The translations under genes were made by a program, and so were the position numbers. A stretch of 64,000 nt of DNA from Nostocales cyanobacterium LEGE 11386. GTDB taxonomy: Bacteria > Cyanobacteriota > Cyanobacteriia > Cyanobacteriales > Nostocaceae. Each line of letters begins with the position of its first letter. Position 1 is the first letter of the stretch. Under the pieces are notes generated by a model that ran no database searches, was not told the origin of the DNA, and saw only the letters and a program-made list of their open reading frames with translations. Of the stretch, positions 8,530-16,738 are shown in pieces. The DNA lies in contig JADEXK010000020.1 of the NCBI GenBank assembly GCA_015207155.1, forward strand, positions 1 through 64,000. The letters are read 5' to 3'.

Positions 8530-8838
8530 ATGTTACAAACTGAGTTTGAATTTACTTTACCTAAAGGATATCTTGATGCAGATGGCAATTTGCATCGTAA
8601 AGGTGTGATGCGTTTATCGAGAGCAATGGATGAAATTATCCCATTACGTGACCCTCGTGTGAAATCGAATCCAGCCTACGCGACGGTAATTATTTTATCT
8701 CGCGTAATTACTAGTTTGGGCGCGTTGGAAGAAGTGACACCTACTGTGGTAGAAAATTTTTTTGCTTGCGATTTAAGTTATTTACAGCAGTTTTATCGGC
8801 AAATTAATGAATTAGAAGAACAAGGGAACGGGGAGTAG
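8530..8838 (+). CDS. Small eCIS protein, tail-assembly-chaperone-like, paralogue 1
   Basis: 102 residues: TEFEFTLPKGYLDADGNLHR, then KGVMRLSRAMDEIIPLRDPR and a helical half ending FACDLSYLQQFYRQINELEE. The order, a short beta entry, an RxAxxxDE motif and helices, resembles tail assembly chaperones that follow tube genes in phages (for example the Mu gpE type). That identity is inference from layout and pattern. It is clearly homologous to the next gene (same LPKG/LPRG, GVMRL, YATVIILSRVITSLG and L-YL-x-FY-xx-IN positions). It lacks the Cys-containing tail of that paralogue. Confidence 0.75.
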   Translation: MLQTEFEFTLPKGYLDADGNLHRKGVMRLSRAMDEIIPLRDPRVKSNPAYATVIILSRVITSLGALEEVTPTVVENFFACDLSYLQQFYRQINELEEQGNGE

Positions 8839-8863
8839 GGAATGGGGACAAGGGTAATAACCA

Positions 8864-9238
8864 ATGACTAATGAAATTCATACAGAATTTGACTTTATTT
8901 TACCCAGAGGATTGATAGACGATGCGGGTAATGTACATCGTCAGGGTGTGATGCGTCTAGCGACTGCTAAAGATGAAATTTATCTGCAAAAAAACCGTGA
9001 TGCTCAGGATAGTTCAGCTTATGGTGTGATTGTGATGTTATCACGAGTGATTACCAAATTGGGTAATTTATCGGAGATAAATCCTGAATTATTGGAGAAT
9101 CTTTTCACTAAGGATCTGGCTTATTTAAGAGAGTTTTATAACCGGATTAATCAGCATGGTGATGCTTATATTCCGGTGCAATGTCCCCAATGTAATACTA
9201 ACTTTCAAGTGGAGCTTGCCTTAGCGGGGGAATCATAG
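8864..9238 (+). CDS. Small eCIS protein, tail-assembly-chaperone-like, paralogue 2 with CxxC tail
   Basis: 124 residues. Paralogue of the gene at 8530-8838 over its first ~95 residues (TEFDFILPRGLIDDAGNVHR, GVMRLATAKDEIYLQ, VIVMLSRVITKLGNLSEINP). It has an added tail with a CPQC knuckle (PVQCPQCNTNFQVELALAG) that looks like half of a zinc ribbon. The duplicated, length-variable arrangement right after the tube genes recalls the chaperone pairs of long-tailed phages. Start ATG at 8864. The DUF6760-like micro-gene follows with almost no gap. Confidence 0.75.
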   Translation: MTNEIHTEFDFILPRGLIDDAGNVHRQGVMRLATAKDEIYLQKNRDAQDSSAYGVIVMLSRVITKLGNLSEINPELLENLFTKDLAYLREFYNRINQHGDAYIPVQCPQCNTNFQVELALAGES

Positions 9239-9255
9239 GCTACCCCTCAGAAGTA

Positions 9256-9381
9256 TTGAGTGAGGAGGTAGCCTGTATTGCATTTCATTTTCACTGGAGT
9301 TTAGAGGAGATTTTAAATTTAGAACATTCTGACCGTCGGCGCTGGGTGGGGGAAATTGGCAAGATTAGGCAGCAAGAATAA
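9256..9381 (+). CDS. DUF6760-like eCIS micro-gene
   Basis: A short frame ending at TAA 9379-9381 encodes EEVACIAFHFHWSLEEILNL, EHSDRRRWVGEIG and KIRQQE. This matches the pattern I associate with DUF6760, a ~50-residue family found in contractile injection loci between tube/chaperone genes and baseplate genes. Family-like sequence (GYPSEVLSEEV) extends upstream to about 9238, but there is no ATG or GTG there. The first regular start is TTG at 9256, preceded by AGAAG; an ATA or ATC start overlapping the previous stop would be needed to include the GYP segment. The frame is therefore probably real with an unusual start, or a slightly truncated relic. It ends 16 bases before the DUF4157 gene. Confidence 0.7.
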   Translation: MSEEVACIAFHFHWSLEEILNLEHSDRRRWVGEIGKIRQQE

Positions 9382-9397
9382 GATACTGGAGTTGGTA

Positions 9398-12034
9398 ATG
9401 AGCCACGAATATATCCACCGAAAAATAGCCTCAAATTCCGATTCTGTTCCAGTGCAGAATCAGTTTGCACCGCGCCCTTTTAAAGTGCAGCCGCCGGCTG
9501 AGGAAAAAGACCAAAAGCCTGATTTAGAGACTCAGCCAGAAACAGAACAGCCTGTTGCCAATTTCGCCCAGATGCCTATATTCCCCTCAGGTTATGCGCC
9601 ATCACCGCCACCAAGAGTGCAGATGAAGTTGACCATTGGTGAGCCTGGAGATCAGTATGAGCAAGAGGCGGATAGAGTAGCAACCGAGGTTGTGAGTAAA
9701 ATTCATGGGACTGAAAATCCGCCTGTGCAACGCCAGGAACAACCACAGGAAGACCAATTACAGATGAAAGCCGCGCAGCATCAGTCTGGTGAAGGTATGA
9801 TGGCTGCAACACCTGATTTAGAAGCATCAATCCAACAAGCACAAGGTAGCGGACAGCCAATCGCAGACACGATTCGGGAACCGATGGAACAGGCGTTTGG
9901 GGCAGATTTTAGCAAAGTGAAGATTCACAGTGATGCTCAATCAGACCAATTGAATCAGTCAATTCAGGCAAAGGCGTTTACCACAGGACAGGATATCTTC
10001 TTTCGACAGGGTACGTATGATCCTGGAAGTCGTGGTGGACAGGAATTGTTAGCTCATGAGTTAACCCATGTCGTGCAGCAGAATCATCTTGCAGTCCAAG
10101 CAACCCAAGATAGACGACAAGTCATTCAGCGCAAACTCGCCGTCGCTGTTGAGGCTACCGCAGGTAATGATATTAATACTGTAAAAATTACCAATATTGA
10201 CATTGCTGGGCGACCCAAGCATATGTCCTTTCCTACTAGTGGAGGCGGACAATCTGAGGGCGACCATACCACAGCGTGGTCAGTGATGCGTCTGACAGTA
10301 CTTAATCGGTTGAGGGGCAAAACCCTGGAAACTGCTGTTAAAGAAGTAGATACACTCGTAACTGAAGCCCAGAGTATGCCAGGAGCACAGACATCTCGGA
10401 TCAATGCTATGGGTTCTAATCCGGGTGAGCGCGGAAAATTTTCCGATACAGCCCTGACGGAACTTAATAACGCCAAAGGTGATGCTGCTACTGCTGTGAC
10501 CAACAAAGATGCCACACAAGTACATTCAAAATTACAGAACTACATTGCGGCTTACTTGAAGTACCGCAACTCCATTGGGCTTTCGGTGATGCACCTTGGT
10601 CGTGCTGTTAGTGGTGGAGAACCTAAAGCTTTGCAAACACTCCAGTACTGGGAAGAAAAATGGAATGATGCGAATAAGCCTAATGATACTGAAAAAGGAG
10701 ACATTTTGATTGCTTGTGGTGTAGTCTTTTCAGGCAAAGTATTAGAGGAAGTTGGTAATAATCAAGCGACGCCGCAAAACCTTCCAGGTCTTATGTCTAG
10801 CGATGACAAAACAAAATTGAAAAATGCACTGCTCACTCAACACCGAGCGTCTATTCGTGGAGCTTTCCCAAACATCATAAATCGTTTAGCACCGTCAAAC
10901 GCGGATTTAAATACAGTGGCGGGTAATGAATGGACAGGAACAGTTCCCAATGCAGCCCAAGAACAAATCACAGGTGTACCGTTCGCTGTGCAAATTGAAG
11001 TCGATGGTAGTGGAAAAATAGAAAATGCTTATTCCAGTGGTCGTCCCAAGCATGGAACCGCCGGTAGCTTGGAAGGTGATCACACAACTGCCTATGTGGT
11101 TTCGACACGCACAATTGAGAAAGCCCTAAAAGGAAAGACACTAGCTGATGCGAAAACGGCACTTGATACAGTTGAGGGTGCGTTCCGTAGCTTACCTGGC
11201 GCAAAATCTGAACGCGTTGACCGGATGACTGAGGAGCGCATTGCACATTTTAAGGCAGCAGATACACAACTAACTAACGCCAAGACCAACGCTGATACTA
11301 ACGCGACACTGACTACTATCCAACAGTACGCTGGTGCGTTGCTTTACTTCCGTAACAGCCTTGCTCTTTCAGTGGTGGCCGCTGAAAGCACGTCCAAGGG
11401 CAAAGGCGAGTCCGGTCGCATGAACAAGCTAGAAAGCATTGAAACTGGGATGTTATCCGGTAATAGATTTTCCAGTGAACAAATGGAAGAAGCGATCGCG
11501 GGTCTGTTTGACAACAAAGCCATAAATAAATACTCTGACGTGACAACCCAATTAACAGAGGAGGCTCAAATTTACAGTCCTGATAACACTTTTATGGACT
11601 ATGATGCAGAGAATACCCAAGATATCTGGGATGATATTAGTACTCAGGCGATCGTGACACGGCGTGACCCTGTACCAGGCTATTTGCCTGGAGAAGAAGT
11701 AGAAGATGTATTTAGTGCCGTACTCAAGCAGCATCTTCTATCAATTCAAGCAGTGGCACCGACAGTATTTGATAGCATTGACGAGGATCTACTTACATCG
11801 ATCATTACCTCACTTGTTGGAGATTTTTTGGTTGATGTCGATCTCATATCAGATAACCTTTCTCCGCATCTGACCAAAGGATCAACAAAACTTGTCAACA
11901 AAGGAAAACGCTCTTCTGATTCTGCTTTAAAGATAACTGCGAAGAAAAGTAAGAAGAGTAAGAAGAGTAAGACAAGTAAGACAAGTAAAAAAAGCAAGAA
12001 TAGTTGGAATGATGATAGTGACTATGAGGGTTAA
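9398..12034 (+). CDS. DUF4157 (eCIS core-domain) protein with duplicated C-terminal module
   Basis: 878 residues from the ATG at 9398, which has GGAG 6 bases upstream; an upstream TTG at 9356 is less likely because it overlaps the DUF6760-like gene. Residues ~1-110 are Pro/Gln-rich and disordered. DUF4157 covers about 65-235 (MKLTIGEPGDQYEQEADRVA, FGADFSKVKIHSDAQS, QDIFFRQGTYDPGSRGGQEL) and ends in the metal-binding-like LLAHELTHVVQQ, with HELTH at 220-224. Then come two copies of a ~130-residue module, each with GRPKH (271-275; 548-552) and EGDHTTA (287-293; 559-565), a helical PGA(Q/K)(T/S)xR segment and a YRNSxxLSV motif. The C-terminus (about 845-878) is a Lys/Ser repeat tail ending in acidic residues. 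DUF4157 proteins are known eCIS cargo or cargo-linked proteins; the function of the duplicated module is unknown to me. Confidence 0.88.
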   Translation: MSHEYIHRKIASNSDSVPVQNQFAPRPFKVQPPAEEKDQKPDLETQPETEQPVANFAQMPIFPSGYAPSPPPRVQMKLTIGEPGDQYEQEADRVATEVVSKIHGTENPPVQRQEQPQEDQLQMKAAQHQSGEGMMAATPDLEASIQQAQGSGQPIADTIREPMEQAFGADFSKVKIHSDAQSDQLNQSIQAKAFTTGQDIFFRQGTYDPGSRGGQELLAHELTHVVQQNHLAVQATQDRRQVIQRKLAVAVEATAGNDINTVKITNIDIAGRPKHMSFPTSGGGQSEGDHTTAWSVMRLTVLNRLRGKTLETAVKEVDTLVTEAQSMPGAQTSRINAMGSNPGERGKFSDTALTELNNAKGDAATAVTNKDATQVHSKLQNYIAAYLKYRNSIGLSVMHLGRAVSGGEPKALQTLQYWEEKWNDANKPNDTEKGDILIACGVVFSGKVLEEVGNNQATPQNLPGLMSSDDKTKLKNALLTQHRASIRGAFPNIINRLAPSNADLNTVAGNEWTGTVPNAAQEQITGVPFAVQIEVDGSGKIENAYSSGRPKHGTAGSLEGDHTTAYVVSTRTIEKALKGKTLADAKTALDTVEGAFRSLPGAKSERVDRMTEERIAHFKAADTQLTNAKTNADTNATLTTIQQYAGALLYFRNSLALSVVAAESTSKGKGESGRMNKLESIETGMLSGNRFSSEQMEEAIAGLFDNKAINKYSDVTTQLTEEAQIYSPDNTFMDYDAENTQDIWDDISTQAIVTRRDPVPGYLPGEEVEDVFSAVLKQHLLSIQAVAPTVFDSIDEDLLTSIITSLVGDFLVDVDLISDNLSPHLTKGSTKLVNKGKRSSDSALKITAKKSKKSKKSKTSKTSKKSKNSWNDDSDYEG

Positions 12035-12196
12035 AATGATGAGGGATAAGACGAAAATTGGAATAACCCTTTAATTCTCCCACAGCACTGCTTCACAAAA
12101 TCTAACTGGACATCAAGATATTTTTCAGCTTGTCCTCTGCTATGTTACTACTTTCCTTGCTCCCCGTTCCTTTTGCTTTCTTGCTACTGAGCAGTT

Positions 12197-13000
12197 TCAA
12201 ATGTTAGATGCTGTACCAGCTTTGAATGGAATTACAGGTCGATTAGCCAGTTCACTTAAACCAACTGATTGAAACAAGTCTAACCAATCACGAACTAAGG
12301 TCATATCGCTGGGATTTGCTGCCCGTAAATCAGCTAGAGTTTTAAGGGTATCGTGCCAATAACCGTTGTCTGCATAAATCAGGACACGCTGTTTATCTGT
12401 TGCTAACTGCAATTGTTGCGCGACAACTGCACTAGGTTCGACTCGTTCTATCCAACCACTAGCAACCGGATCACCACTGCGATCGCCTCCTGTAGGATCA
12501 CAAAGTAAGGACAACCGCCATCTGTATTTTTGTCCTACTTTTAACCCTGGGAAATCTGTAGGTAGGGTATAGCTCAGAATGCCGTTATTGGCAGTTAAAT
12601 TTAAAGTTTTTTCTAAAAGTATTTCGTCTCCGGCTTCATTTCGCAACAAAAACAGTGCTTGTGCAGCTGTTGTTTGCGGCACATTGACAAAAAACGTCGG
12701 GCGATCGCTTAATGTTAATTCTATGGGAATTTCCCTGGTTTTCATGGCCTTTGGTTTACCTGGCAAGACTGCGCTAATTTCTTGGGGTGTACATTCTCCA
12801 CGTGCTGCACCGGCTTCTAAATTACGTGAACCCCTAATACCAGGTACTTTGAATCTTAATAGGGAACGGCGGCGCGGTGTAAATCTTCGTTGTTGTGCGG
12901 TTCTTAGTACGGGTACTGCTGTGGCGGCTGAGGTGGTAAGCAGCAAATTTGAAGATAAGGTTAAGCCTAGAACGAGTAGAAACAATGATTTTTTCAGCAT
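12197..13000 (-). CDS. DUF928 secreted protein
   Basis: 267 residues with a clear signal peptide (MLKKSLFLLVLGLTLSSNLL...ATAVP). The mature part has the cyanobacterial DUF928 pattern: FFVNVPQTTAAQALFLLRNE, GLKVGQKYRWRLSLLCDP and a C-terminal ANPSDMTLVRDWLDLFQSVG. It is probably periplasmic or outer-membrane-associated; no catalytic residues are recognised. In cyanobacterial genomes this family is often found near CHASE2 and CHAT/haemagglutinin genes, as here. It converges with the DUF4157 gene and is divergent from the CHASE2 pair. Confidence 0.88.
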   Translation of the reverse strand: MLKKSLFLLVLGLTLSSNLLLTTSAATAVPVLRTAQQRRFTPRRRSLLRFKVPGIRGSRNLEAGAARGECTPQEISAVLPGKPKAMKTREIPIELTLSDRPTFFVNVPQTTAAQALFLLRNEAGDEILLEKTLNLTANNGILSYTLPTDFPGLKVGQKYRWRLSLLCDPTGGDRSGDPVASGWIERVEPSAVVAQQLQLATDKQRVLIYADNGYWHDTLKTLADLRAANPSDMTLVRDWLDLFQSVGLSELANRPVIPFKAGTASNI

Positions 13001-13040
13001 AATTTTTTACGATATTTATTTTGTGATCACAATTTGCAGA

Positions 13041-13130
13041 CCACCAAATCTATGATTTGGTGGGGGATTTAAACCCGTTTGGCAAGAAGAAAGAAGACTT
13101 CTTCCTTCTTCCTTCTTGCCTCTGACTTCA
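13041..13130. repeat. Intergenic dispersed repeat with two hairpins, copy A
   Basis: CCACCAAATC (13041-13050) and GATTTGGTGG (13054-13063) form a perfect hairpin. They are followed by GGGATTTAAACCCGTTTGG and a (GAAGAA)/(TTCTTC) fold-back. The core recurs in inverted orientation at 25650-25715. The rest of the 643-base gap 13001-13643 is AT-rich. It must contain the promoters of the DUF928 and CHASE2 genes, which I cannot place. Confidence 0.7.
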
Positions 13131-13643
13131 TTAATTTTTCATCTAAAATTCAGGTTCTTTCTGCAATCAATTGCAGAGATTTAATTCAGATTTAGTCCAG
13201 AATAATTTTATGCCCTCTCAGTAGTATTTTCTCAGTGATGACTTTCTCGTTTTGTTGAAAGTTCCTATCCTCCCATATAACTCGCATCAATTCATCAAAA
13301 ATTTAATTAAACTATTAGCTGATTCAGCATAATTTCTACAACTCCAATGCAATTTCTACAAATAACCAACCAGTGCAAAAAAATGATAAATGTTGTAAAA
13401 TTACTGACATTCTGTACTATATACTCATTACAGTTCCTCTAAACTGCCAATATCGGCATTGGAGATTTTCAAAAATTCATAAATATTTAACAAGTAAAAC
13501 ATAAAAGTTGGCTGCATTGCCAAACAATGAAACCTAAGTGTAAGTTGTGATGTCCCTGGCATCAGAAACATTGACAAAGCTTGAATTGATTGGGTGAAGC
13601 ATTACCAATAATTAAAACTTTAGCTGATGGATAAGGATCTGAC

Positions 13644-14915
13644 ATGCCGATGATCGGTCTAGGTTCAAGACTACGTAATTTACCCAAAGCAGTATTGATT
13701 GGAGGTACTGTAGTTGTTACTAGCCTAGTAATTACTGGGTTAATGGTGGGATTACGGGAGCTAGGAAGCTTGGAGGCTCTGGAGTTAGCTGCTTTTGATT
13801 ATCTCATGCGATCGCGTCCTGATGAAGGGCCGGATGATCGCTTTTTGATTGTGGGGATCAATGATACAGACCTCCAAACACGTCAAGAGTACCCTATTAC
13901 AGATAGTACACTGGCACAGGTTTTAACGAAACTAGAACAACAGGAACCGCTAGTTATTGGCATAGATATTTTCAGAGATGTTCCCCAAGGCCCAGCAGCA
14001 GGTCGTAGCAATTTAGTCAAGCTATTAACCGAGAATGAAAAGATAGTTGCTGTTTGTAGTCTCAGTCAAGCAGACTCGCCGGGAATCCCCGCCGCACCAG
14101 GTATCCCAGAAGAACGGGTAGGAGTGGCTGATTTTCCTGTGGATACTGGAGGAACTGTGCGGCAAGGTATGATAATTTCTATACCTAAGACATCAAAACA
14201 ACCGACAGCTATTGAACATATCTGCAATTACGCCGACCCTGAAAATCAACTGCCATCTTTGAGTTTGCAAATGGCTGTCAGGTACTTGGAAGCGATGGAA
14301 ATTGCACCAGAACTTACAGCATCGGGAGAACTGCAATTTGGTGCTACGGTTCTCAAACGCTTAACACCAAGAGCAGGTGGGTATCACAATATTGATACTG
14401 GAGATTACCAAATGCTGCTGAACTATCGTTCTGCCAAGAATGCGGTGCAGCAGGTATCACTCAGTGATGTCCTGGCAGGTCAAGTTGATGCCAACTTGAT
14501 CAAAGACAAAATTGTCATGATTGGCTATACTGCACCAAGTGTCAAAGATACATTTTACACGCCTTATAGTGCAGTTGCTGAAGACAGCCAAAAAATGCCG
14601 GGTGTAGTAGTTCATGCACAGAATGCCAGTCAGATATTGAGCGCGGTTTTAGATCAACGATCGCTACTTTGGTACTGGAACGAATGGCAAGAAGGTTTGT
14701 GGATATTTGCCTGGTCATTGGTGGGAGGACTTTTAGGAGTGTGGCTGCGCCAACGTTGGTTGTGGGTTATCGGTGTGGGAGTAGCGATCGCTATTCTCTG
14801 CGGGAGTACCTATATAATATTTCTCCAAGCTGGGTGGATACCCGTAGTACCAACCGCACTGGGACTCTTGGCAACTGCTGTCGTTCTAGCTGGTAAAAAG
14901 GAGGCAACAAGCTGA
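13644..14915 (+). CDS. CHASE2-domain membrane sensor, short copy
   Basis: 423 residues. An N-terminal transmembrane segment (about 14-36, VLIGGTVVVTSLVITGLMVG) is followed by a large periplasmic CHASE2 domain (about 45-335: FDYLMRSRPDEGPDDRFLIV, VIGIDIFRD, DKIVMIGYTAPSVKDTFYTP, MPGVVVHAQNASQIL). Three transmembrane segments follow (about 345-418). The protein stops right after the last one (KKEATS) and so has no cytoplasmic output domain. AAGGA lies 7 bases before the ATG. Its stop codon overlaps the ATG of the long copy by one base (TGATG), so the two are translationally coupled. The pair is a recent tandem duplication. Confidence 0.9.
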   Translation: MPMIGLGSRLRNLPKAVLIGGTVVVTSLVITGLMVGLRELGSLEALELAAFDYLMRSRPDEGPDDRFLIVGINDTDLQTRQEYPITDSTLAQVLTKLEQQEPLVIGIDIFRDVPQGPAAGRSNLVKLLTENEKIVAVCSLSQADSPGIPAAPGIPEERVGVADFPVDTGGTVRQGMIISIPKTSKQPTAIEHICNYADPENQLPSLSLQMAVRYLEAMEIAPELTASGELQFGATVLKRLTPRAGGYHNIDTGDYQMLLNYRSAKNAVQQVSLSDVLAGQVDANLIKDKIVMIGYTAPSVKDTFYTPYSAVAEDSQKMPGVVVHAQNASQILSAVLDQRSLLWYWNEWQEGLWIFAWSLVGGLLGVWLRQRWLWVIGVGVAIAILCGSTYIIFLQAGWIPVVPTALGLLATAVVLAGKKEATS

Positions 14916-16663
14916 TGGTAAATTTAGGTTCAAGATTACGTAATTTACCCAAAGCAGTATTGACAATTGGGAGTACTGTAGTTGTTACCAGCCTAGTGAT
15001 TACTGGGTTAATAGTGGGTTTGCGAGAGTTAGGCAGCTGGGAAGGACTGGAGTTAGCCGCTTTTGATCAACTCATGCGATCGCGTCTTGATGAAGGGCCA
15101 GATGAGCGCTTTTTGGTGGTGGGAATCAATGATGCAGACCTCCAGACACGCCAAGAGTACCCAATTACAGATAGTACCTTGGCAGAGCTTTTAAAGAAAC
15201 TGGAAGCACAAGCGCCGCGAGTTATTGGCATAGATATTTTAAGAGATATTAGACAAGGTTCAGCTGTTGGTCGTGCAGAGTTAGTCAAATTATTAACTGA
15301 AAATGACAAGATGATTGCTGCTTGTGCCATTAGTCAAGCCGACTCGCCGGGAATCCCCGCCGCACCAGGTATCCCCGAAGAACGGGTGGGAGTGGCTGAT
15401 TTTCCTGTGGATGCTGGGGGAACTGTGCGCCAAGGGATGATTATTGCGATTCCCCAAGCCTCGCAACTACCAGCCGCTAGCCAACATATCTGCAATTACG
15501 TTGACTCAGAAAATCAATTGCCGTCTTTGGGTTTTCAAATGGCGGTACGTTACTTAGAAGAGATGGGAATTGCACCAGAACTGACAGCATCTGGTGAATT
15601 GCAATTTGGTGCTACAGTTCTCAAACGTTTAACACCAAAATCAGGTGGTTATCACAATATTGACCCTGGAAATTACCAAATATTGCTTAACTATCGTTCT
15701 GCCAGAAACGCAGTCAAACAGGTATCACTCAGCGATGTTCTTGCAGGTCAAGTTGATGCAAACTTGATTAAAGATAAGATTGTGATGATTGGTTATACAG
15801 CACCAATTGTGAAAGATACGTTCTACACGCCTTATAGTGCAGGTGCTGAAGACAGCCAAAAAATGCCGGGGGTAGTAGTTCATGCACAGAATGCTAGTCA
15901 GATATTGAGTGCAGTGTTAGATCAACGACCCTTATTTTGGTACTGGAATAGATGGCAAGAAGGTGCGTGGATCTTTGCTTGGTCTTTGGTAGGAGGAGTT
16001 TTAGCGTGGCAAATTCGTAAACCTTGGCTATTGGTTTTTGGTGGTGGAGTAGCGATCGCCATTCTACTCGGCAGTACTTATATAATATTTCTCCAAGCTG
16101 GCTGGATACCCTTAATACCATCAGCACTGGGACTCTTGGCCACTGCGATCGGTGTAGTGTTAATAGATAGATACGCCGCGACAATTGTCAAAACTGTGAA
16201 AGGCTTCTTAAAAATCAATATTGATATTGACGAAGAAAAGAAAGAAGAAGAGGTAGCTGCAATTACCGAAAGTGATTATTTTCTAGAATTGCAGCAAAAA
16301 GCCAAGGATTTGCGGAGTAGAGATTACAAAGAAGTTGCACCAAAAATCACGACACCTCTGATAAGTGACAATTTAGAATCAAATAATCTCAATCATGAGG
16401 CTAAAAATTATCAACCTATACAACCAAGAAACAGCGAACTCGTAATTAACAACTCGGCAACTACTGAATTAATACAACCATTAATAGAAGTAGATTATTT
16501 GCAACAAGTGCGCGATAGGCGCAACAAACTGAACCTGCAAGCAAATCATCCTGATACCAGCAATTTGGAAACAACACAAGCAACAATTGAAGAACAGGAA
16601 GAAAGGGAATACTTAGAGCAATTACAGCGCCGGGGTAAGCAGTTTCGGGAAAATAAGAAATGA
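14915..16663 (+). CDS. CHASE2-domain membrane sensor, long copy with repeat-bearing tail
   Basis: 582 residues. Residues 1-~415 are a close copy of the preceding protein (TM, CHASE2, three TMs). A strong AGGAGG site lies 10 bases upstream of the ATG, inside the end of the first gene. The cytoplasmic tail (about 430-582) is not a kinase or cyclase. It is charged and mostly disordered but carries three spaced motifs of one type: DYFLELQQKAKDLRSRDYKE, then DYLQQVRDRRNKLNLQ, then EYLEQLQRRGKQFRENKK at the very end. These may be short helical binding sites for a cytoplasmic partner; the winged-helix and MinD-like genes just downstream are obvious candidates. The partner idea is inference. Confidence 0.9.
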   Translation: MVNLGSRLRNLPKAVLTIGSTVVVTSLVITGLIVGLRELGSWEGLELAAFDQLMRSRLDEGPDERFLVVGINDADLQTRQEYPITDSTLAELLKKLEAQAPRVIGIDILRDIRQGSAVGRAELVKLLTENDKMIAACAISQADSPGIPAAPGIPEERVGVADFPVDAGGTVRQGMIIAIPQASQLPAASQHICNYVDSENQLPSLGFQMAVRYLEEMGIAPELTASGELQFGATVLKRLTPKSGGYHNIDPGNYQILLNYRSARNAVKQVSLSDVLAGQVDANLIKDKIVMIGYTAPIVKDTFYTPYSAGAEDSQKMPGVVVHAQNASQILSAVLDQRPLFWYWNRWQEGAWIFAWSLVGGVLAWQIRKPWLLVFGGGVAIAILLGSTYIIFLQAGWIPLIPSALGLLATAIGVVLIDRYAATIVKTVKGFLKINIDIDEEKKEEEVAAITESDYFLELQQKAKDLRSRDYKEVAPKITTPLISDNLESNNLNHEAKNYQPIQPRNSELVINNSATTELIQPLIEVDYLQQVRDRRNKLNLQANHPDTSNLETTQATIEEQEEREYLEQLQRRGKQFRENKK

Positions 16664-16738
16664 AGGAGTGTTGCTGAATTAGGATATGAAAAGCTCACGC
16701 AAAGGCGCAAAGACGCAAAGAAGAGTTGATAAAAGCTG

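Noticed and set aside
9356..9397. TTG start for the DUF4157 gene
   Set aside because: It overlaps the DUF6760-like frame and lacks a ribosome binding site; the ATG at 9398 has GGAG at good spacing.
12035..12196. tRNA or small RNA between the DUF4157 and DUF928 genes
   Set aside because: No cloverleaf or strong hairpin found; simply a short convergent gap.
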